A stretch of 23,036 nt of DNA from Ga0074130 sp035492055 (lineage in GTDB: Bacteria; Pseudomonadota; Gammaproteobacteria; Burkholderiales; Rhodocyclaceae): NCBI GenBank assembly GCA_035492055.1, contig DATJJR010000031.1:1-23036 (forward strand), given 5' to 3'. The notes beneath the pieces were generated by a model. That model was not told where the DNA came from. It did no database searches and saw nothing but the letters and a program-made list of their open reading frames with translations. Shown piece after piece: positions 1 to 6,907 of the stretch; within the stretch, counting starts at the first letter, position 1, and the number at the start of each line of letters is the position of its first letter. Both the position numbers and the translations under genes were made by a program.

Positions 1-1475
1 CCGCTCATGTCGACCATGAACATCACGGCCAGTGAACGCTCGTTGCGCATGCGGCGACGAAACAGACGGTCGGACGGTTCACCGCCGTTGCGATGATCGA
101 TCACGCTTTCAATGACGGCATCGATATCCATTTCTTCGCCATCAGTCTGACGCGAGAGCATTCGGTCTTCGCCGAGCACCATCTCAAGTTGCCGACGAAT
201 CTGCCAGATGTAGGCGCGGTACTTGTGCTTGACGGTATTGACGTAATTCGGATCGCCCGCTGCGACGGGCACTTCGAAGAGATGGCACCATTCCTTGCGA
301 TAGGCACCGCGCTTGAAATCCCATTCGTCGTATTTGAAGTCCGGCTCCGGGAACAGATCGGTGTTGTTGCGATCACGCATGGGCGCATCGTCGTCACGGC
401 GTACCGGATTCTTGCCCATGGTCGCTGAGGTCGGCATGTCGCCGGGTTCGACATCTTCGGCCGCCTTGCCCGCGCCAACCGCTTCACCTTCGTCGTAATC
501 CGCAGGGAAGGGTTCGAAGTCTTCGTCGAGTGCACCAAAGCGCGGCTTACCATCCTGGCGTTTTTCGGCACGAATGTGCTTCATGGTCCGTTCGGGATCG
601 ATCACCGTCGCATGCGTCATCGTTTCGATATCGGCATCGGTACGCAACAGTTTGTCGAGCTGCGTCAAGGTGTCGGTCAACGTGGCCTTGGGGTTCGACA
701 ACGCAGGTAAAGCCGGCTCGAGCGCGGCCGGCCACGGGCCGCGCAACTCTGCAATCTCGGCGACAAGCCCCGGAAAATCGCGCGCCAATTTCGCTTCAAG
801 CCGAATCGCCTCGAGTGCAGCGAGCAAACGCAAGGCGCGCTCGTCATTGCCGTAGTTCAGCAATGCGTTCTGGGTCACCTTTTCTTCGTTATAGAACGTG
901 CCATAGCGCGTCTGCGCCCACAGCAGCGTCGCCATCACTTTGTAGAGACGGCGATTCGTGGCGACATCCGGCATCGCGGCCAATTCGAATGGCAAATACA
1001 AGGCCAGCGTATCGGTCCACGCACGCTCACCCACACGAATATCGAGCGCCTCGCCGGAAATCGCTTGCAGGAAAATACTGGTGCGGTGAATCACGTCGTC
1101 GAAAGTGGCGACCGATTCATCGTAGTGATATTTGAGAACGAAGTCATCCAGGTCGCGCAGGAATGCCTTGGCTGTTGGCACATCCTCGCGATCCTTCATG
1201 TCGAGACCGTTCAACACCCAGACGCCGAAGCCCTCTTCATCGAGGCGCTCCAATGCCTGCGGCGCCAGCGTCGCCATGTGAAGCGCCAATTCAAAACTGC
1301 TCTGCGCCGCCGCTTCGAGCCAGTGCAACACCAGGTCCTGCTGCGTGCGCGACAGTGGCTCGACACCACGCACGGCACGGCGCATCCCTTCCGTATCGGG
1401 ATGACCAGGCAGCGCGTTGTCGAAACGCAGTTCGATTTCGCTGAGGAAAAGACGCCGGATGGCGTTACCGCTCAT
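1..1475 (-). CDS. CbbO/NorD-type VWA-domain protein (C-terminus cut off by window edge)
   Basis: This is the partner protein of a MoxR-type AAA+ ATPase. In the CbbQ/CbbO and NorQ/NorD systems it binds the ATPase ring and directs it to its client, either RuBisCO (removal of inhibitory sugar phosphates) or nitric oxide reductase (metal-centre maturation). The frame is open from ATG at 1475 to the left edge, about 491 residues. The N-terminal part is helical and reads MSGNAIRRLFLSEIELRF at its start. An acidic stretch rich in E, D, G and A lies near residues 320-365. The last visible residues are FMVDMS followed by a partial codon, which is the start of a VWA MIDAS motif (DxSxS), so the metal-binding domain lies mostly outside the window. 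The start is 10 nt after the stop of the ATPase gene, so the two are very probably one transcript. I cannot separate CbbO from NorD without the missing part. Confidence 0.85.
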   Translation of the reverse strand, partial: MSGNAIRRLFLSEIELRFDNALPGHPDTEGMRRAVRGVEPLSRTQQDLVLHWLEAAAQSSFELALHMATLAPQALERLDEEGFGVWVLNGLDMKDREDVPTAKAFLRDLDDFVLKYHYDESVATFDDVIHRTSIFLQAISGEALDIRVGERAWTDTLALYLPFELAAMPDVATNRRLYKVMATLLWAQTRYGTFYNEEKVTQNALLNYGNDERALRLLAALEAIRLEAKLARDFPGLVAEIAELRGPWPAALEPALPALSNPKATLTDTLTQLDKLLRTDADIETMTHATVIDPERTMKHIRAEKRQDGKPRFGALDEDFEPFPADYDEGEAVGAGKAAEDVEPGDMPTSATMGKNPVRRDDDAPMRDRNNTDLFPEPDFKYDEWDFKRGAYRKEWCHLFEVPVAAGDPNYVNTVKHKYRAYIWQIRRQLEMVLGEDRMLSRQTDGEEMDIDAVIESVIDHRNGGEPSDRLFRRRMRNERSLAVMFMVDMS

Positions 1476-1485
1476 TTCGACAATC

Positions 1486-2301
1486 TCAGAAAACGGCGTT
1501 GACGAGATCTTGCAGGCTGGCGGTCATGTCCGGATCATCGGACAACGCGCGCGCCACGCCGGCGGTGCAGGCAGCATGCGGCTTGACGCCGGCCGCAATC
1601 AATTGCGCGGCATGAATCAGCAGACGCGTACTCGCACCTTCGTCGAGGCCAGCGCCCTTGAGATTGCGTGTGAGCTGGCCGAGCTTGACGAGTTTCTGCG
1701 CAACATCTTCCGGCACACCGCCCTCATTCGCGACAATCTTCGCTTCGACATCGGCGCTGGGATAGTTGAAATCAAAGGCAATGAAGCGCTGGCGTGTTGA
1801 GGGTTTGATTTCCTTCAGCACGCTTTGGTAACCCGGGTTGTAGGAAATCACCAGCATGAATTCCGGTGGCGCCTCGACCTGTTCGCCATGTTTGTCGATA
1901 TTGAGCACACGGCGCGCATCGGCGAGTGGATGGATAACGACGGTCGTGTCCTTGCGTGCCTCGACGATTTCATCGAGATAGCAAATCGCACCGGCGCGCA
2001 CCGCGGCCGTGAGCGGGCCGTCGACCCAGACCGTTTCCTCGCCGATGATCAGGTAACGGCCGATCAAATCAGCCGTCGTCAGGTCGTCATGGCAGGACAC
2101 GGTAATCAGCGGACGGCCGAGCTTCCACGCCATGTGTTCGACAAAACGCGTCTTGCCGCAGCCCGTCGGGCCTTTCAGCAACACGGGCAAGCCGCCTTTG
2201 GCGGCCGCTTCGAACAGTTCGATTTCGTCACCGACGGCCTGATAAAAAGGTTCGTCGTCGATACGCATGAGTTGCGGCGTGATGTGCGTCTGCTTGGTCA
2301 T
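1486..2301 (-). CDS. CbbQ/NirQ/NorQ-family MoxR AAA+ ATPase
   Basis: This 271-residue protein is a complete MoxR-class AAA+ ATPase of the CbbQ/NirQ/NorQ group. These proteins form hexamers that remodel RuBisCO or nitric oxide reductase together with a VWA partner. Walker A is GPTGCGKT near residues 44-51. Walker B is ICYLDEIVEAR near 106-116. The family-specific VISYNPGYQS and PSTRQRF stretches follow near 150-175, and the small C-terminal lid contains LDEGASTRLL. The length is normal for the family (about 260-275). The VWA partner follows 10 nt downstream and an M48 protease ends 13 nt upstream, so this looks like a three-gene unit. No good Shine-Dalgarno precedes the ATG, which suggests coupling to the upstream gene. 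Sequence features are shared between the CbbQ and NirQ/NorQ branches, so I leave the client open. Confidence 0.93.
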   Translation of the reverse strand: MTKQTHITPQLMRIDDEPFYQAVGDEIELFEAAAKGGLPVLLKGPTGCGKTRFVEHMAWKLGRPLITVSCHDDLTTADLIGRYLIIGEETVWVDGPLTAAVRAGAICYLDEIVEARKDTTVVIHPLADARRVLNIDKHGEQVEAPPEFMLVISYNPGYQSVLKEIKPSTRQRFIAFDFNYPSADVEAKIVANEGGVPEDVAQKLVKLGQLTRNLKGAGLDEGASTRLLIHAAQLIAAGVKPHAACTAGVARALSDDPDMTASLQDLVNAVF

Positions 2302-2314
2302 GATGAAAAGAGAA

Positions 2315-3784
2315 TCAGAATTTGTCTTTGGCCTCGTCGGCCTTTTTTTGCTTCAGTTCACGCAAGCGGGCATCCACTTGCGAGTATTCAAAAAAGTCCC
2401 CGTCCGGCGCTTTCTGCGCCAGCGTCAACTGCTCAATGGCCGGCGACCATTGCCCACGCAAGGCATATGCCTCGGCCAGGGCCTTGTGTTGCATCAGTTG
2501 TTTGCCCTGGGCGGTATAGCTTTTTACCTGCAGCAAATACAACTGTGGATCGTTCGGCCAGTATTGCTGATCGTATTTTACTTGGCGCAGGGCCGCATCG
2601 TGCCGGTTTGCGTCTTGCAGCAATCCAATCAATGCGTACGAGACGGCACGATCCTGCGGCCAGCGTTGCAGTGCGGCGCGTAGCGTCGCCTCGGCACCGG
2701 TCACGTCGCCCTGTTTCTGCTGGATCTGCGCCGCCAGCGTTTCGATCATCGGCGATGTCGCCTTCGGATGAATGCCTTCGCAACGACGCACTTCCGTCAA
2801 TGCCTGCGCTGCACCGGCAAAATTGAATGCACGCAATTGCGCAATTGCCAAGCCATACCATGCCGCAAGTTCACTGCGATAAGTCTTCTCGCGCAACTGC
2901 AATTGAAAATTCAGCACGGCGTCGCGCCCCTGTCCATCCGTCGCAAGAATCTTGGCTTGTACCAGCCGCAAGTCGAGTGAGTCCGGGAGCGTGCGTTTCT
3001 GCATGTGTTCGATGCGATTGCCCATGTCGGCAATCCGATCGGTCGTCAGCGGGTGGGTACGCAGATAGCCAGGCGCATTGCCTTCATAGAGGCTGCTGAA
3101 ACGTAGCAAGCGCTGAAAGAAACCTTCCATGCCGCGCACGTCGTAGCCCGAACGGTCCAGCAATTGCAGACCCATGCGATCGGCCTCCTGCTCATAAGCG
3201 CGCGAATAATTGAGCTGGCTTTGAATATTGCCAGCCGAAACCGCCGCCAAGCCACCCATGCCGGCCTGGGCGCTGTTGCGTGCAGCCAGGATGGCAAGTG
3301 CCATGGCCACCATCATCGGTACTGTTTCGCGATCCTGCTTGGCGAATGCACGCGCAAGATGGCGTTGCGTGACGTGCGAGATTTCGTGGGCCAGCACGCC
3401 GGCAAGTTCGGACTCGGATTCGGCCGCAGCGATCAGGCCGGTGTGCACGCCGATGTAACCACCCGGCATGGCGAAAGCATTTAACGTTGCATCGCGCAGG
3501 ACGAAGAACTGAAATGATTGGCTTGGATCGTCAATATGTGATGCCAGCTTCTGTCCAACACGATTGACGTAACCCACAATTTCCGCGTCATCGACAAAAT
3601 CGGGATCAGCACGATATTCATTCAGTACCGACTGTCCGATGCGCTGCTCCAGTGCTGGTGACAAATCAGCCTGCGCCACATCACCGAGATCCGGCAAACC
3701 ATCCGCAAACGCGAGTGCGGGTGGCAGCAACAGCAAGGCACATGCAGTGAAGGCGAAACGAGACAGGGGCATAGCCGCTATCAT
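2315..3784 (-). CDS. Periplasmic M48 metalloprotease with C-terminal TPRs (BepA/YfgC-like)
   Basis: This is a zinc protease of the periplasm. The E. coli homologue BepA (487 aa) helps LptD assembly and degrades misassembled beta-barrel proteins. The chosen start at ATG 3784 gives 489 residues. The frame continues upstream to 3826, but that would overlap the start of divergent moaC. An ATG at 3772 (MPLSRFAF) is equally possible. A signal peptide covers about residues 1-27, with cleavage likely after AFA. The M48 domain has HEISH at 133-137 and the third zinc ligand in the EQEAD stretch near residue 200. The C-terminal half (about 300-489) is helical with TPR-like repeats, ending KKADEAKDKF. 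The stop lies 13 nt before the CbbQ/NorQ-type ATPase gene on the same strand, so the two may be cotranscribed. That is not a pairing I know as standard. Confidence 0.92.
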   Translation of the reverse strand: MIAAMPLSRFAFTACALLLLPPALAFADGLPDLGDVAQADLSPALEQRIGQSVLNEYRADPDFVDDAEIVGYVNRVGQKLASHIDDPSQSFQFFVLRDATLNAFAMPGGYIGVHTGLIAAAESESELAGVLAHEISHVTQRHLARAFAKQDRETVPMMVAMALAILAARNSAQAGMGGLAAVSAGNIQSQLNYSRAYEQEADRMGLQLLDRSGYDVRGMEGFFQRLLRFSSLYEGNAPGYLRTHPLTTDRIADMGNRIEHMQKRTLPDSLDLRLVQAKILATDGQGRDAVLNFQLQLREKTYRSELAAWYGLAIAQLRAFNFAGAAQALTEVRRCEGIHPKATSPMIETLAAQIQQKQGDVTGAEATLRAALQRWPQDRAVSYALIGLLQDANRHDAALRQVKYDQQYWPNDPQLYLLQVKSYTAQGKQLMQHKALAEAYALRGQWSPAIEQLTLAQKAPDGDFFEYSQVDARLRELKQKKADEAKDKF

Positions 3785-3816
3785 ACCGGCTTCATTGATT
3801 CGCCCTTTTGAGTGCC

Positions 3817-4296
3817 ATGACCTCACCGCTCACCCATTTCGACAACGCCGGACAAGCCCACATGGTGGACGTCGGCGCCAAGGAAGACACGCAACGCGTT
3901 GCACGCGCCACCGGCCGCATCGTCATGCAAGCACAGACACTTGCGCTCATTGAGGCGGGCGATGCCAAGAAGGGCGACGTCATCGGCATCGCCCGCATCG
4001 CCGCGATTCAGGCGTCAAAGCGCACGAGCGAGCTGATTCCCTTGTGCCATCCGATCTCATTGACGCGGGTCGCCGCTGAGTTCCGCATTGACACTGACAA
4101 CAGCGCGGTGGAATGTGAAGTGACGGCTCAGACCACCGGCAAGACCGGCGTCGAGATGGAAGCCTTGATGGCAGTCAGCGTCGGCCTGCTGACCATTTAC
4201 GACATGTGCAAGGCGGTCGATCGCGGCATGAAGATCGAGAGCATCCGTTTGCTGGAAAAAGCCGGGGGCAAATCCGGTCACTGGGTTTCGAAATAA
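3817..4296 (+). CDS. moaC: Cyclic pyranopterin monophosphate synthase MoaC
   Basis: MoaC acts in the first step of molybdenum cofactor synthesis, turning the MoaA product into cyclic pyranopterin monophosphate. The protein is 159 residues, against about 161 in E. coli. Visible family motifs are HMVDVGAKEDTQRVARATG near 15-33, ELIPLCHPI at 72-80, GVEMEALMAVSVGLLTIYDM in the second half, and KAGGKSG close to the C-terminus, which follows the catalytic lysine region (GMKIESIRLLEK). I chose ATG 3817 because the N-terminus then matches the family; a TTG at 3808 only adds three residues. The gene is divergent from the M48 protease with only 32 nt between the two starts, so each promoter must reach into the neighbouring gene or be very compact. 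No other Mo-cofactor gene is nearby. Confidence 0.96.
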   Translation: MTSPLTHFDNAGQAHMVDVGAKEDTQRVARATGRIVMQAQTLALIEAGDAKKGDVIGIARIAAIQASKRTSELIPLCHPISLTRVAAEFRIDTDNSAVECEVTAQTTGKTGVEMEALMAVSVGLLTIYDMCKAVDRGMKIESIRLLEKAGGKSGHWVSK

Positions 4297-4356
4297 GGCA
4301 TCTCACTCGGCACCATGCTGCCGGGAACACGGATCCATCTTCGGTGTCAGAATCCG

Positions 4357-4377
4357 CTTGCGTCAGCCAGACGCAAG
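4357..4377. repeat. 8-bp inverted repeat upstream of the carbonic anhydrase gene
   Basis: The arms CTTGCGTC (4357-4364) and GACGCAAG (4370-4377) are perfect inverted copies around a 5-nt centre, AGCCA. The repeat lies 30 nt before the carbonic anhydrase start codon and 60 nt after the moaC stop. It has no T-run after it, so it is not a standard terminator for moaC. It could be an operator or an mRNA 5' hairpin. No regulator can be assigned from sequence. Confidence 0.5.
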
Positions 4378-4394
4378 ATTCAACAAAAATATAC

Positions 4395-4400
4395 CGAGGA
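4395..4400 (+). promoter_or_regulatory. Ribosome binding site of the carbonic anhydrase gene
   Basis: The purine-rich stretch CGAGGAGAAC starts at 4395 and has its AGGAG core 6-8 nt before ATG 4408. It is a clearly stronger Shine-Dalgarno than those of most neighbours. It decides the start at 4408 over upstream in-frame codons at 4315 and beyond, which would also bury the signal peptide. Confidence 0.7.
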
Positions 4401-4407
4401 GAACTGC

Positions 4408-5151
4408 ATGAATTTGCGCACCCCGCTACTGGGCGCCGCCCTGTTTGCCGCTTCCTGTCTGAGCTTCGCTGCCGACCATGCCCATTGGACCTACGAAGGT
4501 CACACTGGCCCGGAACACTGGGGCGAACTCGATCCATCCTTCAAGACCTGCAACACCGGCCGCGAACAATCGCCGATCAACATCATGGCGAGCGAGAAAT
4601 CTGCAACGTTAAAATCGATCATCTTCGGCTACGAAGCAAGTATCGGCGAGGTCATCAACAATGGCCACACCATCCAGATCAATCTCGCCAACGGCGGCAC
4701 GATCAAGCTCGGCGGCAATGAATACGCACTGCTGCAATTCCATTTCCATACACCGAGCGAAGAGCAAATCGACGGTCGCCATTTTCCGTTGGTCGCCCAT
4801 CTGGTGCACAAGGATTCCGACGGGCACCTGGCCGTCGTTGCGGTGCTATTCGAGCTGGGTCAGGAAAACGCTGCACTGAAAGACATCTTCGCCGCACTCC
4901 CGACCGATGCAGGCACTGCCAAACCGCTATCGACGTTCAACACCGCCGATCTGCTGCCTTCGGATCGTTCCTATTACGCATTCAAAGGCTCCCTGACCAC
5001 GCCGCCCTGTAATGAAAACGTGCGCTGGCAAGTGTTAAAACAGCCGCTCACCATTTCAGCTGCGCAGTTTGCTGCATTCAAGGCAATTTACCCGCTCAAT
5101 GCGCGACCCGTGCAGCCGCTCAACGGTCGTAAAGTCATGTCGAGCAGTTGA
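4408..5151 (+). CDS. Alpha-class carbonic anhydrase, secreted
   Basis: Interconverts CO2 and bicarbonate in the periplasm. The product is 247 residues with a signal peptide ending about residue 21 or 22 (SFAADHAHW). Zinc ligands are H112 and H114 (FHFH) and H131 (AHLVH). The proton-shuttle histidine matches H87 in NNGHTIQIN. The substrate-orienting SLTTPP motif is at 195-200, and E118 sits in the SEE segment. C49 and C201 fit the conserved disulfide of bacterial secreted members. The RPVQPLNGR tail is typical. One residue is unusual: the glutamate two positions before the third zinc ligand (EAH in relatives such as the Neisseria enzyme, from memory) is V129 here. With the CbbQ/VWA pair nearby a link to CO2 supply is tempting, but moaC and the M48 gene lie between and the strand is opposite. 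Confidence 0.95.
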   Translation: MNLRTPLLGAALFAASCLSFAADHAHWTYEGHTGPEHWGELDPSFKTCNTGREQSPINIMASEKSATLKSIIFGYEASIGEVINNGHTIQINLANGGTIKLGGNEYALLQFHFHTPSEEQIDGRHFPLVAHLVHKDSDGHLAVVAVLFELGQENAALKDIFAALPTDAGTAKPLSTFNTADLLPSDRSYYAFKGSLTTPPCNENVRWQVLKQPLTISAAQFAAFKAIYPLNARPVQPLNGRKVMSSS

Positions 5152-5180
5152 ACGGCCAGTATTTTCTTTTTCGTGGCAAT

Positions 5181-5208
5181 AAAAAAGGAGACCGAGGTCT
5201 CCTTTTTT
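5181..5208. terminator. Bidirectional rho-independent terminator between carbonic anhydrase and dut
   Basis: The 13-nt arm AAAAAAGGAGACC (5181-5193) pairs perfectly with GGTCTCCTTTTTT (5196-5208) around a tiny loop. The GGAGACC stem is flanked by six A on one side and six T on the other, so it can end transcripts from both directions. It sits 29 nt after the carbonic anhydrase stop and 18 nt after the convergent dut stop. Confidence 0.9.
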
Positions 5209-5226
5209 ACGCGTACTTGCCCTGAC

Positions 5227-5676
5227 TCAAGCCTTGCCAGTACTCCCAAAGCCGCCTTCGCCGCGATCGCTGTGCGGGAAATGCTCGACGACATTGAAAC
5301 CCACTTGCAGTACAGGCACGACAACAAGTTGCGCAAGTCGATCTAACGGATTCAGTGTGAAGATGTCGTGGCCACGATTCCACGTAGAAACAAAAATCTC
5401 GCCTTGGTAATCAGAGTCGATCAAACCCACCAGATTGCCAAGCACGATGCCGTGCTTATGACCCAAACCCGAACGGGGCAAAATCATCGCTGCCAACCCC
5501 GGATCGGCCAGATGAATCGCCATGCCGGTCGGCACCAACACAGTCTGGCCCGGATGCAATTTCATCGGTGAGTCGATACAGGCACGTAGATCCAAGCCGG
5601 CAGCACCGGGCGTAGCGTAATGTGGCGGTTGCTCCTTGAGCCGCGGGTCGAGCAGCTTGATGTCAATTTGATGCAT
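5227..5676 (-). CDS. dut: Deoxyuridine 5'-triphosphate nucleotidohydrolase (dUTPase)
   Basis: Hydrolyses dUTP to dUMP, which keeps uracil out of DNA and feeds dTMP synthesis; the family is a homotrimer. The 149 residues carry the five trimeric dUTPase motifs in order: AGLDLRA near 27-33, PRSGLG near 68-73, GLIDSDYQGEI near 84-94, RLAQLVV near 113-119, and the C-terminal RGEGGFGSTG with its mobile Phe. ATG 5676 is chosen; a GTG one codon earlier is less likely. Its ATG shares one base with the coaBC stop (TGATG on the minus strand), so translation of the two genes is probably coupled. The coaBC-dut order is common in proteobacteria. Confidence 0.97.
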   Translation of the reverse strand: MHQIDIKLLDPRLKEQPPHYATPGAAGLDLRACIDSPMKLHPGQTVLVPTGMAIHLADPGLAAMILPRSGLGHKHGIVLGNLVGLIDSDYQGEIFVSTWNRGHDIFTLNPLDRLAQLVVVPVLQVGFNVVEHFPHSDRGEGGFGSTGKA

Positions 5677-6863
5677 CACTTCACCTCCAGCAAACCTGCA
5701 ATATGGTTGACGATGCTGCGTGCAATGCCAAGCTTGTCGCCGGCGGGCAGCGGATAAACGCCATTGTCGGCAAAGAGTGTGACCTGATTGGATTCGCCAC
5801 CCAGCCCGTCCTGCACCAGATTGCCGACGACAAGCGGTAGCTTTTTGGCGTGGCGCTTGGCTTCGGCGTATTCGGCAAGATTCTGGCTTTCGGCGGCAAA
5901 GCCGACACAGAACGGCGGGTTCGCCATGCCGGCAACCTCCGAAAGAATATCGGGATTCTTGACCAATTCGACTGTCAGCGTATCGGCCTGCTTCTTGATC
6001 TTGTGTTCGGCCGACTGCACCGGACGGTAGTCGGCCACAGCAGCGACGGCGATGAAGATATCGGTCGGCAATTCGCTCATGACCGCCGCGCGCATTTCCA
6101 GTGCGCTCTGCACGTCGATGCGGCGCACACTATGCGGTGTCGGCTGCGCGGAAGGCCCGGCCACAACGGTGACAATAGCGCCGGCCTCGGCACAGGCACG
6201 CGCCAGCGCGAAACCCATCTTGCCTGAGCTTGAATTGGTGATGCCGCGTACCGGATCGAGCGGCTCGAAGGTCGGGCCTGCCGTCAACAGCACGCGACGA
6301 CCAGCAAGACGCTTGGGCTGGAAGAAGGACACGAGCGCGTCAAAGATTTCTTCGGGTTCCAGCATGCGACCTTCGCCGACTTCGCCGCAGGCTTGCGACC
6401 CGCTGGCTGGCCCCAGCACCTGAATGCCGTCCTGCCGGAGTTGCGTCGTGTTGCGCTGTGTGGCCGGGTTGTCCCACATTTGGCGATTCATCGCCGGCGC
6501 GACCAGCAAGGAGCAATCGCGCGCCAGGCACAAGGTCGACAATAGGTCGCCGGAATGCCCATGCGCCAGTCTGGCAAGGACATCTGCCGTTGCCGGCGCA
6601 ATCAAAATGGCGTCGGCACCGCGCGAAAGATCGATATGCGCCATGCCATTGGGCATGCGTACGTCCCACAAGTCCGACCACACAGCATGCCCAGTAATCG
6701 CCTGAAAAGTGGCCGCACCGACAAAATGCGCACCGGCCTCCGTCAATACGACATCAACACGCGCACCGGCCTTGACGAACAGGCGAGCAAGTTCCGCAGC
6801 CTTGTAGGCCGCCACACCGCCGGTCACACCCAGCACAATCCGTTTGTCCGCAAGTAAGGCCAT
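5676..6863 (-). CDS. coaBC: Bifunctional phosphopantothenoylcysteine decarboxylase/synthetase CoaBC
   Basis: Carries out two steps of coenzyme A synthesis: CTP-dependent joining of cysteine to 4'-phosphopantothenate (CoaB) and FMN-dependent decarboxylation to 4'-phosphopantetheine (CoaC). With ATG 6863 the protein is 395 residues. The N-terminal CoaC flavoprotein domain starts RIVLGVTGGVAAYKAAEL, has the active-site His near 76 (AHIDLSRGAD), the PAMNRQMW motif at 123-130, and the substrate-flap cysteine in the SQACGEVGEGRM segment. The CoaB domain follows with RRVLLTAGPTFEPLDPVR, ITNSSSGKMG and AAVADYRP. An upstream in-frame start at 6899 would add 12 non-conserved residues and almost reach radC. 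The gene is divergent from radC with 44 nt between starts, a gap that holds a mirrored 9-bp repeat. Confidence 0.97.
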   Translation of the reverse strand: MALLADKRIVLGVTGGVAAYKAAELARLFVKAGARVDVVLTEAGAHFVGAATFQAITGHAVWSDLWDVRMPNGMAHIDLSRGADAILIAPATADVLARLAHGHSGDLLSTLCLARDCSLLVAPAMNRQMWDNPATQRNTTQLRQDGIQVLGPASGSQACGEVGEGRMLEPEEIFDALVSFFQPKRLAGRRVLLTAGPTFEPLDPVRGITNSSSGKMGFALARACAEAGAIVTVVAGPSAQPTPHSVRRIDVQSALEMRAAVMSELPTDIFIAVAAVADYRPVQSAEHKIKKQADTLTVELVKNPDILSEVAGMANPPFCVGFAAESQNLAEYAEAKRHAKKLPLVVGNLVQDGLGGESNQVTLFADNGVYPLPAGDKLGIARSIVNHIAGLLEVK

Positions 6864-6866
6864 GGC

Positions 6867-6902
6867 AGAATGCCCGCAGCTCAAAAACAGGAAGGGCATT
6901 CT
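6867..6902. repeat. Perfect 9-bp inverted repeat in the coaBC/radC divergent gap
   Basis: AGAATGCCC (6867-6875) and GGGCATTCT (6894-6902) are exact inverted copies separated by 18 nt. Read in its own direction, each gene therefore has the same GGGCATTCT directly before its start codon: 3 nt before the coaBC ATG and 5 nt before the radC ATG. The symmetry would suit a dimeric regulator or paired -10-like elements. Function is inferred only from position. Confidence 0.55.
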
Positions 6903-6907
6903 AACCG

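Noticed and set aside
1825..2826. 333-codon open frame on the plus strand
   Set aside because: It is antisense to the CbbQ/NorQ-type ATPase and the M48 protease, both with intact motifs.
3808..3816. TTG start for moaC
   Set aside because: ATG 3817 gives the family N-terminus. The extra three residues are not needed.
4408..5151. Reading the carbonic anhydrase as a carboxysome-linked component
   Set aside because: Carboxysomal enzymes are beta-like or other classes without signal peptides. This one is alpha-class and exported.
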